Source of the DNA: Bactrocera neohumeralis
Taxonomy: Eukaryota > Arthropoda > Insecta > Diptera > Tephritidae
Direction of reading: 5' to 3'
Length of the DNA stretch: 64,000 bases
Assembly (NCBI RefSeq): GCF_024586455.1
Contig: NC_065923.1
Location: 36,814,370-36,878,369, forward strand
Shown in pieces: positions 1 to 11,934 of the stretch. The translations under genes and the position numbers were made by a program. Position 1 is the first letter of the stretch. Each line of letters begins with the position of its first letter. The notes beneath the pieces were generated by a model. The model ran no database searches and had not been told where the DNA came from. It saw nothing but the letters and a program-made list of their open reading frames with translations.

Positions 1-149
1 AGGAAGTCTAAACTATATGTTATACATACATATGTATAAACTCAACAGCTATTAATGTGAATTAATTATTATTTATTTCGGAGCAAATACCGTGAACGTT
101 TCGCAGTTTTGTTTCTAAGATGGTGTGACTGTCCTTAATTACTACGCCA

Positions 150-560
150 AAAGTGAGCGCGATCTGTCAGCCAGTTTGTTTCCAGCATCTGCTTACATCG
201 ATCCACCTCTGTAGTGCATTGCGATTTTTACAATGGATAAAAATTTCTAAGAAAGAATTTATCTCAAATTTTGTAATTATAACCAAATTTTTTGTGAGGA
301 ATCGTTGCGAATGTTGGGAAAGTGTGATTCAATTTTATAAAAAAAACACAGAGCTTTGAGTGGTACAAATTTTTCAGAGACAGTTGACAGGTCGTTGAAG
401 ACATGCCTCGTTCGCTTCAACTAATGAAAATATTGAAAAAGTGAAGGATGTGGTGCTTGAAAATCGTCAGGCTAGTGTTAGAGAGATAATAAAAGAGCTC
501 GACCACTCTCGCGAGTCCGTTCGAATGGTTTTGGTGAATATAAGCTGAATGCTTGATGGT
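150..560 (+). pseudogene. Mariner-type transposase, N-terminal remnant
   Basis: The frame opens at 233 (MDKNF) and runs, with stops and a frameshift, through LKFC, then NENIEKVKDVVLENRQ and ELDHSRESVRM near 425-535. This is the two-helix-turn-helix DNA-binding half of a DD34D-type mariner transposase. The catalytic half is missing because a DD41D mariner follows directly. In-frame stops at codon 6 and later, plus the frameshift near 418, make it inactive. The family call is good; the subfamily is not resolved. Confidence 0.6.
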
Positions 561-584
561 GCTAACTCCGATCCCAGTAGAGGT

Positions 585-1665
585 ACTTTTTTCTAGAAAC
601 TTTTGACAGATCACGCGTGAGTTATTTTTCAGTATTGTTTGGTATTTCATCATGGAAAGACTATCTCCTGAACAACGTTTACAAATCATTTAACTTTACG
701 AAAATTCACGTCCTGTAAAGAATATGTCTCGCGCGCTTCTCTCAAGTTATGGTTAACATAATCGGCCTACTGAGCATACTATTTGCAACACCGTCACCCA
801 TCTTGAGACCCGGCATTCATTAATGGATAATATTCGACTGAATGGACCACGTCCAGCACATAGTGAAGAAAATATAGCAGCTGTAGTATAAACGCGAAGA
901 CCGTAGAGAGGTGATTTGGCGCCAATCGCAACAACTCGGACTGACATTTGGAACGACTTGGTGCATTTTACGTCGACATCTTAAATTAACAAGAATTTTA
1001 CAAGAACAGAGATGAGGCTCATTTCTGGCTCAATTGGCATGTAAATAAGTAAAATTGCCGCATTTGGGACCAAGAGTAACTTGAAAAAATTCAAGAGTGT
1101 CCATTTCATCCAGAAAGAACAACTGTTTAGCGTTTTTTGTGGGCCGATGGAATCATCTGTCTATAGACCATGATAACCGACTATTTCATGATTTCAACGA
1201 CATGTGATTTCAACAAGATGGCGCCACTTCCTACACATCGCTTTATATCCAATGAATTTATTGAGAGAATACTTCGATAAGCAGAAAATTTCACGTTGGC
1301 TGATCGATTGGATAAGATAAGATAAGATACTATGATAACACACCGTTACTCTTTTTTTTTTTTTGTGAGGATATGTAAAGTCAAAAGTCTTTGCGGCAAT
1401 TTCGCTCGATTCAGGCCTTGTAAAAAACATTATACGTGTCATTCGCCAGACATCAGTCGAAATGCCAGAACAAGTCATCGAAAATAGGACCCAACGGATG
1501 AACCATCTGAGACGTAGCCGCGGCCAACATTTGAAAAAGATAATATTCAAAACACATATGCCAAAGAATGTTCTTTCAAATGATAATAAACATTCGTCAA
1601 AACATTTGAAGTTTTTGAGTTTTTTCTCTAAAAAAGTAGGGAAACTCGAAATAGATCACCGTTTA
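585..1665 (+). mobile_element. DD41D (rosa-like) mariner, degenerate copy 1
   Basis: The start MERLSPEQRLQII at 652 is followed by an early stop, then ENSRPVKN. Later pieces are AHFWLNWHVNK near 1018, HPERTTV near 1115, a WFQQDGAT-like stretch near 1207 and the C-terminus NHLRRSRGQHLKKIIFK at about 1500-1550. The order and length (about 300 residues) fit a whole but frameshifted transposase gene. The right end reads AGATCACC near 1655, matching the GGTGATC terminal motif of the other copies. Many stops show it is dead. Confidence 0.8.
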
Positions 1666-3027
1666 TATTCTATAGAGTTTCGAACGTTTCCTTCTGGGTG
1701 CTACAACTTTTTGGCAAGCTTAATATACCTTGTTCAGGATATAACTAGCTTTGATGCAAGTGAAACGAAAAATTAATGCTGCAATATGAATCATCGTACT
1801 TTTTCCAATGTGATCTTATTATGAAAATGATGAAAAATGTTTATTGCTGAGCCTATTAGACTTTCTTTCGGGCAGAGAAAATTCTTATGCGGAAGCAAAC
1901 ATGACCATTTAGCGGCTAATATCTTAACATTTATCAATTTTGCACCTCAAGTAAAAGGCAGAAAGATGCCTCTGTGGCCAGGTGCCACAAATCTGGCTCA
2001 TAATTTATTCAGTCTTAATGGCCACCATTAGGCAATCGCATGTGAGCCTACTGCCCATTGGACCACACGGTAAATGGCCTGTTTCGGTGCGGTATCACCT
2101 TGGAATGTCTTAGCTGGTTGCATGCGGTAGCTGCATAGCCTCGTATTCGATTCGCTCTTATACCGACCGAAGAAATCAAATGGCTTTCAACTGCTGCGCC
2201 CTCTTAATGGAGTGAAATCTTTATGTATAAGCATAAATAACGAATAAATTAATTTTCCATGTTGAGGCAAAATGTGTGAGCCCTTGCTTGTGTGCATGTC
2301 TGGTGCACATAATAATTGCTTGCCTTTTCCTTTGCTAGTTACATTTTTATGCGATGCCATTGTCGGCAATGTTGCTCGAGTATTTCGAGTTGTTGTAGCT
2401 ATTTTAACAGCAAAATGCATTTACTTTGGCGACATGTTTTTGCTCCTTGCAACGCATTCATGCGATTATGTGCACACATGCAAACCCTGTAAGCCCTTTT
2501 CGCACAAAAGCATATTCCCAAGGAAGGCTATGCACTAGTTCTAAGCTCACAAAAATTTACTTGACGCCTTAGCTTTAGTAGAATGTGCTCTTACGCACAT
2601 ACACACACATACATTGGTGTCTATACCAGACATTAGTGTAAGCTTGTGTTTGCGTAATTTGTATAGCCAACGTTGCATAAGTGCGGAAGTGAATGCACAT
2701 AAATGGCACGCAAGTGTTCTCCTTTGAAAGCCTGACGTCATTTCTTGGAAATGGAGCTTAAACAAACATTTAAATGAATGGAAACAAACATAACACATTT
2801 AATCTGTTTCATATGAGTATGTAAGTATGTTAGGCATAAATTTTAAATAATATTTTTCCAACAGTTAAGAGTATTACGTAGCAATATCAATAGTTTATAA
2901 TCCCGTGCTGCCAATATCGAATATTATGGTGTATTTTTATGTGAATATAAAATAAATAAGTTACATAAAATACCAGTTATTTCATTCCATTTTATTCAGA
3001 ACTAAATCAAGCGCACATAAAACCAAT
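1666..3027. other. Unassigned single-copy-looking DNA
   Basis: I see no gene or recognisable transposon here. The DNA between 2040 and 2800 is less AT-rich and has no splice-flanked reading frame. The open frames of 60-90 codons resemble no known family and lack codon bias. A CA-rich microsatellite tract lies near 2596-2612. Confidence 0.4.
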
Positions 3028-3105
3028 AAAACAAATAAGGAAAGGCTAAGTTCGTGTGTAAATGAAAATTTCAAACTCTTGTAACCATCCAGGTTCGAAG
3101 CCAGG
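3028..3105 (-). repeat. Hairpin/(GTCY)n repeat family 2, terminal fragment
   Basis: On the minus strand this is the end of the repeat whose better copies lie at 38.7 and 44.8 kb (motifs AAGGAAAGGCTAAGTTCG and ACTCTTG). A DD41D mariner follows at once. More of a similar repeat continues at about 4215-4480, so the mariner seems to have landed inside it. Confidence 0.45.
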
Positions 3106-3109
3106 GAAA

Positions 3110-4215
3110 TATAGAGTGATTTATTTCGAAGTTCACTACTTTTTAAAGAAAAAAACACAAACATTTCAAATTGATCGCGAAATATTTATCATCGTTCGAA
3201 AGAGCATACTTTCGCATTTATTTTTTGAAGATTATGTCTTTCAAATGTTGGCCGTGGCTACGTCTCAGATGGTCCATCCGTTAAGTCCAATTTTCGAAGA
3301 CTCGTTCGCGCATTTTGATTGATAACTGGCGTAACGTTTTGCTCCAAGCCTAAATCGAAGCAGGATTGTCCGCATAGACTTTAGACTTTATATATCTTCA
3401 CAGAAAAAAGTCTAACAGTGTGATATCACATGATCTCGGTGGCACATCGACCGGCCCAAAACGTGAAATTATCTGCTCACCTAAGTGTTCTCTCAAAAAA
3501 TCCATTCATTGATGCGATGTGTGGAAAGTGGCGCCGTCTTGTTGAAACCATATATCACCAAGATTTCCGGCATCAAATAGTCGGTTAATATGAGGCGGTA
3601 ACGGTCGCAATTGATGGTGACAATCTCACCGGTATTATTTTTGAAGAAATATGGAATGATGATTCCAAACCACACCAAACCGTTGTCTTTTCTGGATGAA
3701 ATAACAGCTCTTGATCATTCCTCATCGCTGAACAAAATTCAGCTCGAAATAGTCGGATCTTCTTGGAACTTTCCAAGAGCCCATAGAGAGAAGCGATGTC
3801 GCTTGAGAAGGTCGAGAAGCTTCAGTTCTTGCACAAGCTCTATTCTTAGGCTTTCAATTTAAGATCTCGACGTAAAATGCGCTAAGTCGTTCTATACGTC
3901 AGTCTGAGTTGTTGCGAACGGCGCCGAATCGACTATCCACGGTCTTCGTGTACACACTCAGCTATGGCTACTATATTTTCTTCACTGCGTACTGGACGGG
4001 GTTCAATACTATCCAATAATGAAAGATGGTGCTGCGAATAATACGCAGAGTAGGCCTATTATATTCACCACAAGTTGAGCGAAGCGCGTAGAACACATTC
4101 TTTACAGAACGTGAATTTTCATAATAAAGTCGAACGATTTGTAAATGTTGTTTAAGTGTAAGTCTTTCCATAACGAAATATCATAGTAAACAAAAGTTAA
4201 AAGTCAGCTTGACAA
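3110..4215 (-). mobile_element. DD41D (rosa-like) mariner, degenerate copy 2
   Basis: On the minus strand the transposase begins at 4171 with MERLTLKQHLQIVRLYYENSRSVKN, the helix-turn-helix start of this lineage. It continues in broken frames through FRAEFC near 3745, KTTVWCGL near 3690, an IATVTASY/MPEI stretch near 3560-3610 and the C-terminal NWTQRMDH region near 3260-3300. The terminal motif at 3113 reads AGAGTGATTTATTTCG, close to the GGGTGATCCATTT end of other copies. The whole element is present but has multiple frameshifts. Confidence 0.8.
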
Positions 4216-4480
4216 GACTCTAGTTATCATTAGTAATGGATATTCTCCAAATTACTTTAATTTATCTCACAGATTGACCGATATTTTCCATAAAAAGTTC
4301 ATAATTGGATTCTTGATCCACATATTCGGTATCTGTGGACTTGAATTTGGACCGATTTGGACAACTTTCGGTCAAAATATTCTGATTGATCTGCTCGTGT
4401 GGCAAATGCGTGTTACAGTAGTTCGATATCACCAATTTCGTGCAAAAACTGAAATTAGTAAAATTAAGTTAAGTCGCAAA
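4215..4480 (-). repeat. Family 2 repeat remnant
   Basis: The stretch ATTGACCGATATTTTC near 4275 also occurs at about 17800 in the more complete family 2 copy, with similar flanks. It is read as the other side of the repeat into which the DD41D mariner inserted. It is strongly diverged. Confidence 0.35.
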
Positions 4481-4779
4481 ACGTAGAAAGATTAGTTTTT
4501 GAACGATTTTCATCTTTCTAAAAACCGTAAAAATTTCAGTGGATGAACCATTGGCCTTTTTAGTATTACCATGCGGAAAAAGGAGAATTACCAACTTTAA
4601 AAATTAAAGTAATTATAATAAACAACGGTTTTTTCAGTACTCTGTTCAAGCATAAAACTTAATCGCCTTTTCTGGTTCAAAGAGAGATCTTGTGAATTCC
4701 TGAGAAACAAAAACCTGTCTTTTCACAAGAAGTACAAAAATTTCTCTCTCCCCTCTGTAAAGAGTATAACTATTGTACT

Positions 4780-6115
4780 CTTGACCTCTGTGGAATATTT
4801 CGGAGTTATGCTAAATAAAATGACTAAGCTGGGGAGATCACATTGGAACCCCTGCAGAGGAGGCATTAGACAAATGGGGATTTATGACCACGTATGCTTT
4901 ATTGGCTCTACAAAAGGGTCATCTATAATATACTCACATATGCTGCTTTGGAGTGATGGATAGTATTATCGCAATAGTACTACATTAAACATCTGGAACA
5001 GGTGCAACGCGTCTGCTTCTTGAAGATTACGAGCGGAGTAAGAACTACGTCAACAAAGGTTCTGTATCTGTATTCAATTGAAGTACAAACAAAGCTTACA
5101 AAGCTTCATAATTTTAAGCCATTGGAGCCAGACTCGCCGCCACTATGAGCATAACATCACACTCGACCTGGTTAAAGAACCCATACTAAATTAGCAACGC
5201 TACTGAGAAAGGGAGTTTCATGAGGAAATAAAACACAACATTTTCATTCCCCAGTAGAGAAGAATTGATGAAAGCTTCTGTAATCGGCAGTTCCTGCAAC
5301 GAAATATATATTTCACTGATGGAGCAAAGGGTAAAATAAGAATAGGATCGGGCTTCTTCTGTATCAGTCCATACGCAGAAGGTATCTTCAAACTAAATGA
5401 CTACAAGATTCCGATTGCCGATTTCAGTCGGAAATAGTTGGCATAACAGAAGGTGACAAGTGGGCTTCTACTCTAACCAGCAAGTTCATAAACCTTCTAG
5501 TGGAATGCCAAGAGGCAGTTGAGTCTATACATAATGTCAATACTAAGTCTCACTGCATTAGATTATCCAAGCAGTCAATAATTTCACATTCAATAGGTAA
5601 CTCGGTTATGGGTTCTCGGTTATAAGCGCATAAATAGAGTCTACGCCTACAAAAAAGAAGGAGAAAACAAGTTCTCATGGAGGAATAGAAGCAAATGAAA
5701 AGGCAAGGATAAGCTGGCTTGCTTCAAAGCAGCTGGGAACACAGTTCCCCTAAGCTGCCACAAGCCATTCAGCTTACTCAAGGGTTTTTTGAAGCAATGG
5801 ATACTAGAGGCACGCCTCGGGCCTTAGAACATAAGCAATATAGTGCATACCACATAGATACTTCGGGGTAGTGTTGGAGGTGGACAAACCATAAATCTTC
5901 TGCTTCTAGGCAAAAAGGAACTTGGTAACATTGTAGGTGTCATTATCGGGCTGCACCTCTTCTTAATAGCTCACCTTCAGAAAATTAAAAAGTATATTCG
6001 TCTGAGTACAGAGCATGCGCGGAGGCTGATGAGACGCTGTAACATTACTTTGGATAATGCCCAGCCGTCAGCCGGATGAGACGGCACATCTTCCACTGCT
6101 GCCAAACGTCGTCTC
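4780..6115 (+). pseudogene. RNase H-bearing non-LTR retrotransposon, RT tail to C-terminus
   Basis: The frame gives VEYFGVMLNKMTKLGRSHW near 4788, the position after the RT palm where such elements read KYLGV-LD-KL-W. The thumb-like region follows in several frames. IYFTDGAKGKIRIGSGFF at about 5308 starts the RNase H domain (the first acidic motif is the D of TDGA). NDYCSDFQSEIVGITEGDKWA follows near 5400-5465. ACAEADETL near 6015 is the small C-terminal Cys-His-like region. Many stops and shifts are present. The clade (I/Loa/R1-like) is not resolved. Confidence 0.65.
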
Positions 6116-7635
6116 CCATAATGGTCGAAAAATTATAAAAATATATATATCCATATGCTGTTAAAAACCGCTATCAAACTGAGTAAGCGGCGTACTGGAC
6201 CTCACTGAACAACTTAAGGAAAGAATATGTGCGGATAAGCAAGGCGATTTAAATGTTGCTTATACGCACTAGCAACCGTTTGATAACTTGTTGACATAAA
6301 CACTAATAAAACTGTGCGAGTGCGCCCTAAGTCAATAGCAGATTTCTAAATACCTCATTAGGTCCAAAAAGTGACCAAGGCCTCATCAAATAATGCAAAC
6401 ACTTTAAATAAATATGCTAAGCTTTCTAATTTTCCATCTAATTTTGTGAAGAAGGACAAAACAGCAGAGCCGAACTCCTAAGTGCTAAAAACTCACACAA
6501 ACGGTATTGCAAAGGTCTTGACTAAATGTTTTTTTTTTTGCCACTTTTGAATTTTCCAACGGTTTGTTGACTTGCCCATTTCGGTCATTTAATAAACAAA
6601 TATGACACAGGCAAAGTGTAAAAGTCTTGACCGTAACTTTCATTTGCATAACGAGAGCGTCGTGCAGCGGACCATACGTGCCGACTAAAAAAAAGCAAAG
6701 CAAACGAGCTAAATGCTCATGTGTGCTCATGCATATATTAGGTGTGTGTGTGTGTGATATGTGCAAAAATTTGTTGGTTTTGTAAGCTTAGCAGCATGAA
6801 AATATGCAGAAATGGGTGAAGTAAGAAAGACACCAGACATTTTATGCTGACACTGTCGAATATTAGTATATAGATACCTTTCCATACTTAATACCATTTA
6901 GTTTGGACAATGTGAACACTTGCTTTTCATATGATTAATATTGCTCAACATTCTAATTTGAAGAACAGAGGAGAGTCATACGAAGAGGCTGGCAATTTTA
7001 CTAAAATCTGACTGAAAATCGTTTGGCTTAACTATGAAATCACTTTGTTAAACAGAAATGTGGTTTTATTATTCGACACAATCAACATCTTGAGTAATAT
7101 ATTTGTTGTAACAGTTCTCCAATAGGAATTTCCAATATTTCAACCGGCTTTTACCAACCAAAGATGTTAACGCTTCAATACTGAGAAGCTTCGAGGCATT
7201 CAAAATAGATGCGTATTACTATTTTGATCTTCTCATCAGAGTGAAATTTTTTCTCGCTCTACAAAAAGATTTTAATAATTTCTTTCATAAAAACATACTT
7301 TGAAAAGTTATACGCAGTAAAATTTATTCATCAATTGAATTGAGCATTCGTAGGAGTGATTTATACCTTCTGTGTTGCTCATACGACATGGTGTACAATG
7401 TGTATAAATGCAGTACAGCAAAAAATTTCCTATAAAACTATGACTTTTCGGCTTTAATATATAATATTATTTAAGGAGATATTTTCTTGGAGGTTGCTAA
7501 GAATATATGTATTTTTCAGAAAAAAAAGAAAAAAAAAATCGATTTCTTTTACCCACCCTAATGCATATATGTACACTTCCGAGCAATAAATACGCACAAC
7601 CACTTTTCTTCAACTATGTAACTGTAAATTTGTTA
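6116..7635. other. Unassigned DNA with a short TG microsatellite
   Basis: No gene is supported. A (TG)n tract lies near 6741-6756. Between 7060 and 7330 the minus strand has a faint resemblance to a mariner C-terminus, too weak to call. The frame 6485-6766 (-) is composition-driven and matches nothing I know. Confidence 0.4.
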
Positions 7636-7639
7636 AAAA

Positions 7640-8425
7640 ATTCTACTAGATCTAGTAAGCACAGTTATAGTCGTGTATTTGATTGTGTATTTGGAAAATT
7701 GCGCAAAATACGAATGCTAAAAGGAAATTAATGCGTGATCAGTAAAATTGGAAAACTGCATAAGATGAAAAGAAAGTGGCCTAGAGTTGGTTGCAGATAT
7801 TCAACTATTGTTCGTGTTTTACACAAACAGAGAAAGTGATGTTTTGGAGCGTAAAAACGGTTCAGATTTTGCTCGAAAGTCAACAGAGAGAGCAGTCAGC
7901 TTACCGCGACGGATAAGTTTAAGCCACCGTATTAAAAGTGCACATTCTATCGAAACGGAGATGCACAATTTTCAGAAAGTAGACTTAAATGTCGAAACCA
8001 TACGTCGACAGTTAGAGATGTGCGTTAGTATGGAAGACACCTTACCAAAAATCCACTATTAACACAAAACAGAAGGCTGTATGACTTCTTGGCATAAAAA
8101 GTATCAAAATTGGCATTAAGATGGTTGGCAATAGATTATGTGGTTTAACAGAAACAAATCTGATCTGATAAGTTCACAAAATTTACTTTACGTGTGCCGT
8201 TCCGGTAGTGACAGAGTCCAGTATAATTAAGTAGTAAAGAAAATTTGAGAAGTTTTCTCTGACAAATGATTTTATGCTGCTTTGAATACCACGTTTTGGA
8301 AGCTCCATTGCGCATAATTTTGAAAAAGTTTTGATTGGAAACAAATCTTATATAAAACATCTATACTATATTGATGTATTCGATACCATTCAGCACGAAT
8401 TTTTATTTTAAGTTGGCTAATGCAT
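7640..8425 (+). pseudogene. Tc1-like transposase, N-terminal and central part
   Basis: Broken frames read HKMKRKWPRVGCR, then RKSTERAVSLPRRISLS and LYGRHLTKNPLLTQNRR around 7770-8080. These are the paired-type helix-turn-helix domain and linker of Tc1-type transposases. A W-x(n)-SDETKFNL-like remnant lies near 8135-8165, corresponding to the first catalytic Asp region but mutated. The frame is then cut by a LINE, and the C-terminal part resumes near 10000. Inactive. Confidence 0.65.
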
Positions 8426-8429
8426 TTAA

Positions 8430-9997
8430 CTCTTGTAGAACGCCAAGAGGTGATCTGGTACCTGATACCCTGAGCATACTAAAATTATGGAGGGAACAGT
8501 TTTCCAGCCTGCTGAATAGGAGTGAAAGTATAACGCTAGGAGGAACTCGATTCCTCAATCGATGACGATGGAGCAGACGTTCCATTGCCCGACCATGAAG
8601 AAGTTCGAATAGCAATTACCCAACTGACAACACAGCGGCAGCGACCGATGGATTATCGGCAGAGCTATTCAAATAAGGCGGCGAAGAACTGATAAGGAGC
8701 ATTCATAGACTTCTTCGGAGAATATATTCAGACGAAAGCATCCCCACGATTGGAATATAAGCGGGTTCTGCTCAATCCATAAAAAAGGAGACCCCACAAT
8801 CTGCGCCAACTTCAGCAGGATAAGCATCCTCAATATCGCTTATAAGGTTCGATGGAGAGCATTGTGTGAAAGATTAAAGCCCACCCTCAACAAACTGATT
8901 GGACCCTAACAGTGTGGTTTTAGACCTGGCAAATCAACAACTGACCAGATATTCACCTTACGCCAAATCTTGCAAAATACCCGGGAAAGAGTATCGACAC
9001 ACACCACCTCTTTGTCGATTTCAAAGCTGCTTTCGACAGCACGAAAAGGAGCTGCCTTTATGCCGCGATGTCTCAATTTGGTATCCCCGCAAAACTAATA
9101 CGGTTGTGTAAACTGACATTGAGCAACACCAAGAGCTCCGTCAAGATCGAGAACACCAAATGAGGTTTCAGGCGACTCTTTATATTGCGAGTTCTTTAAT
9201 ATACTCCTAGAGAAAATAATTCGATATCATTGGCCTCAACATCTGCGCCGTTAGTTTTGCTTTCTTTAAACTGGATAAGGCTGCGAACCAAATGGATCTC
9301 GTAGTGAACGAGGGCAAAACGAAATATTTCCTGTCATCAAACAAACAGTCGTCCTACTCGTGACTTGGCTCCTTAATCACCGTTAACAGTCTTAACTTCG
9401 AACTCGTCGATAGTTCGGTCTGTCTTATAACCAGCATTAACACCAACAACAATGTTAGCCTCGAAATCCAACGCAGAATAAGTCTTGCTAACAGATGCTA
9501 CTTCGGACTGAGTATGCAATTGAGAAGTTAAGTCCTCTCTCGACGAACAAAGACCAAATTCTACAAGTCACTCATCATCCTTGTTCTGTTTTATGGTGCA
9601 GAAACACAGACGATGGCAACATCTGATGAGTTGACGCTACGAATTTTAGGGAGAAACGTTCTGCGGAAGATTTATGAACCTTTGCGCATTGGCAACGGCG
9701 AGATATACGATGTCATTTACATAGTTCAGAGCGAATTAAGAGACAGCGGCTATGCTGGCTAATTCGTGTCGTCCGTGGATGAAAACACTGCAGCCCTGAG
9801 ACCATTCGAAGCAGTACCCGCCCGGGGAAGCGGAGGAAGTGGAAGACCTCCACTTCGTTGGAAAGACCAAGTGGAGAAGTATTTAACTACACTTAGAGCC
9901 TCCAATTGGCGCCAAACAGTGAAAAGCTGTGTTGCTGTTGTAAATTCGGCTATAACCACGTAAGCGGTGTCCTAAGTGAAGAAGAAGGAGAATACAG
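8430..9997 (+). mobile_element. Non-LTR retrotransposon (endonuclease/RT type), LINE copy A
   Basis: This is a 5'-truncated copy. The linker SCRTPRGDLVPDTLSILK lies near 8435, DGLSAELFK near 8650, the RT pieces CGF-RPGKSTTDQIF near 8910-8950, then HHLFVDFKAAFDST near 9003-9045 and FGIPAKLIRLC near 9080. The C-terminal domain follows: KFYKSLIILVLFYGAET near 9560, FERNVLRKIYEPL near 9645 and RWKDQVEKYLTTLRASNW near 9858. The 3' end is GAAGAAGAAGG near 9980. The palm YADD motif is lost and frameshifts are frequent. It sits inside a Tc1-like element. Confidence 0.8.
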
Positions 9998-10260
9998 GTA
10001 CATTTCAATGCTTCCATTGCCTGGAAACGCGACCGATTTAAACTATATTCAGCACTTATGGCACTTAACTAAGTGTGAAGTTGCTAAGTAGAAGTCAATG
10101 AATAAAATTTAATTACAAATATTTTAGAACTTGTTTGACATGGTTCCGTTATAAGGAAATCAATTGAGGTCCTAGTAAATTCCAAACCTTCAAGTATTAA
10201 GGCAGTTACTGAGGCTAAAGGAGGAATGACTCGTACCTAGAACAGCCTATTTTGAAATCT
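9998..10260 (+). pseudogene. Tc1-like transposase, C-terminal part
   Basis: LPLPGNATDLNYIQHLWHLTKCEVAK at about 10012-10088 matches the W-P-x-S-PDLNPIE-LW motif of Tc1-type transposases. Here the PDLN Asp survives as TDLN, while the catalytic Glu of NPIE is replaced (NYIQ). IEVLVNSKPSSIKAV continues near 10165-10200. It is the other half of the element at 7640-8425. Confidence 0.7.
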
Positions 10261-11480
10261 TTGTTTCTAGAGTTAGTGGTGAAAATAGTTTAATAGCGTT
10301 CTTCACATTGTTTTGTTTTAATTAATCATGAATATCATGGAATATATATCATTGTTAAATTTTTTTATTTACTATTTCTTATAAAAAAAACATTTTCGAG
10401 AAAAATGTTTATGGACAACTATTTTACAATATTTAGCCTAATTAATAAAAATGGCCTAATATTTTAAATTGTTAAGCAATTGGCTTATGTGATCTTATTT
10501 CAATTATGTTTGGTGGTGCGTTTTTATTGGCTGCAAGTGTACAAACCTATAAATACACACATAAGCAAAATATAATTTAAGCAATGAAAGACAAACTCAA
10601 ATTGCCGTAATAACGTCAGTGTGTGTCTCCCACTTCTTGCCTTTCCGCTCTATTTAATTTTCCCAAAGTGGCACAGCAAAGCGGTCGGTCACATTGTGAA
10701 TTGCGCACCGAAGCAAAAACTCGACTTATGTACATACATACAAATTGCCACATCCTCCGACTGACCTCGCATGCTCCGGCTTGAGTAAGCGACTATGGAC
10801 GTTGGGACGTATTTTACACTTGACCTTTTCGCTTGCCTCGCCAATTTCGAATTTATAAATTGGAAAGGGTTAACTCCGCACTAAGTTTGCACTAAACAAA
10901 GTATATTAATTCAGTGTGTATATATGTATAAGCGCAAAGCTATTGAACACACTAAGTTAATTTTCGCCGAAACAGTACGTCCAGTAACCATTTCGTGGCA
11001 TTTAAATACTAAAGTCTATAACGACTTAACTCGAAATTTTAAGCGATTAAATATTTGCATAAAGCTTTAGTTATTAGCTGCTTGCCGCTTATGTCTTTTT
11101 AAAACAAAGTCAGTTCGAAACTTTTCTTTTCATGTTGAGCAAGCGCTAATTTCAATTCTCTGCAGAATTATTCATATTTTCTGCTTCTATCTATTCAGAA
11201 ATGCTGTATACAATTTGAAAGTAGTAATTTAATATTCAAACGAAACTCTCCAGGGTTTTATGTGCGTGAGTAATAAGTTTTCAAAAAGGCACTGATGTGG
11301 CGTCATGATTATTAAAGAGCAGCGCTCGTCTCTTCAGTGTAATTTATTAATTTTTTTTAGAACTAAACTAACTATCGGTGAACATGGAAATATACTAGAC
11401 GAAACAATAGTCAAATGGTATAAATTTGTTTTCAGAATTGTTGCACAATTACCATTAATTTACTTAATTTAATATCAACA
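10261..11480. other. TE-poor DNA, possible regulatory island
   Basis: I see no gene. A TATA-like CTATAAATAC lies at about 10547 but nothing gene-like follows. Between 10500 and 11300 the DNA looks single-copy, with a palindromic ATGTACATACATACA cluster near 10730. No splice-bounded coding exon is visible. Confidence 0.35.
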
Positions 11481-11934
11481 TTCTTCTTCTTCTTTATTGA
11501 CGTAGACTCCGCTTAAGTGCTCTTCTTCCTCTGCATCCTCCGACGAGTACTGCGTCGTGTACTTTCAGAGCTGGAGTGTTTTCATCCATTCGAATGACAT
11601 GATCTAGCCAGCGTAGCCGCTTTCTCTTAATTTGATAAATAAGATTTGACGCATGTTGAATATCTGGTCACTTGTTGATTTTTCACGCCTGAAGCTACAC
11701 TATTTTGTCTAATCCGAAATCCAATGGTTTTGTTTGCAGCTGTATGTAAGGAGCTTGAAATGCTGTCCTACAGTTCCCTTATACCGAGTTGTTGATGAGT
11801 GCCCTCAGCGAGTAGGAACGCAACGTCGAGCAGAGAATCGTTCGGCTGCCTTTTATGATTGCACCTTCTCGACGTCGAACCTTCCTGGTGGGTGTGTATC
11901 TGCGCTGCAACAAAATTGTGGTCCGAGTCAATGC
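11481..11934 (-). mobile_element. LINE copy B, 3' part with internal deletions
   Basis: The minus-strand 3' end is the TTCTTCTTCTTC tract at 11481. Reading leftward on the minus strand, 11930-11770 gives IDSDHNFVAAQIHTHQEG (the end of the endonuclease), then HQQLGIREL, TAANKTIGFR (linker), KSTSDQIFNMRQIL (an RT fragment near 11650-11685) and RMDENTPAL (C-terminal domain near 11575). Most of the RT is missing, so this copy is internally deleted. Copy B2 at 16.56-17.28 kb shares the linker-to-RT junction. Confidence 0.7.

Noticed and set aside
7060..7330. Possible mariner C-terminus on the minus strand
   Set aside because: Only a loose likeness to the EALxxRWxKCIxxxGxY stretch; no acidic motif or terminal repeat supports it.
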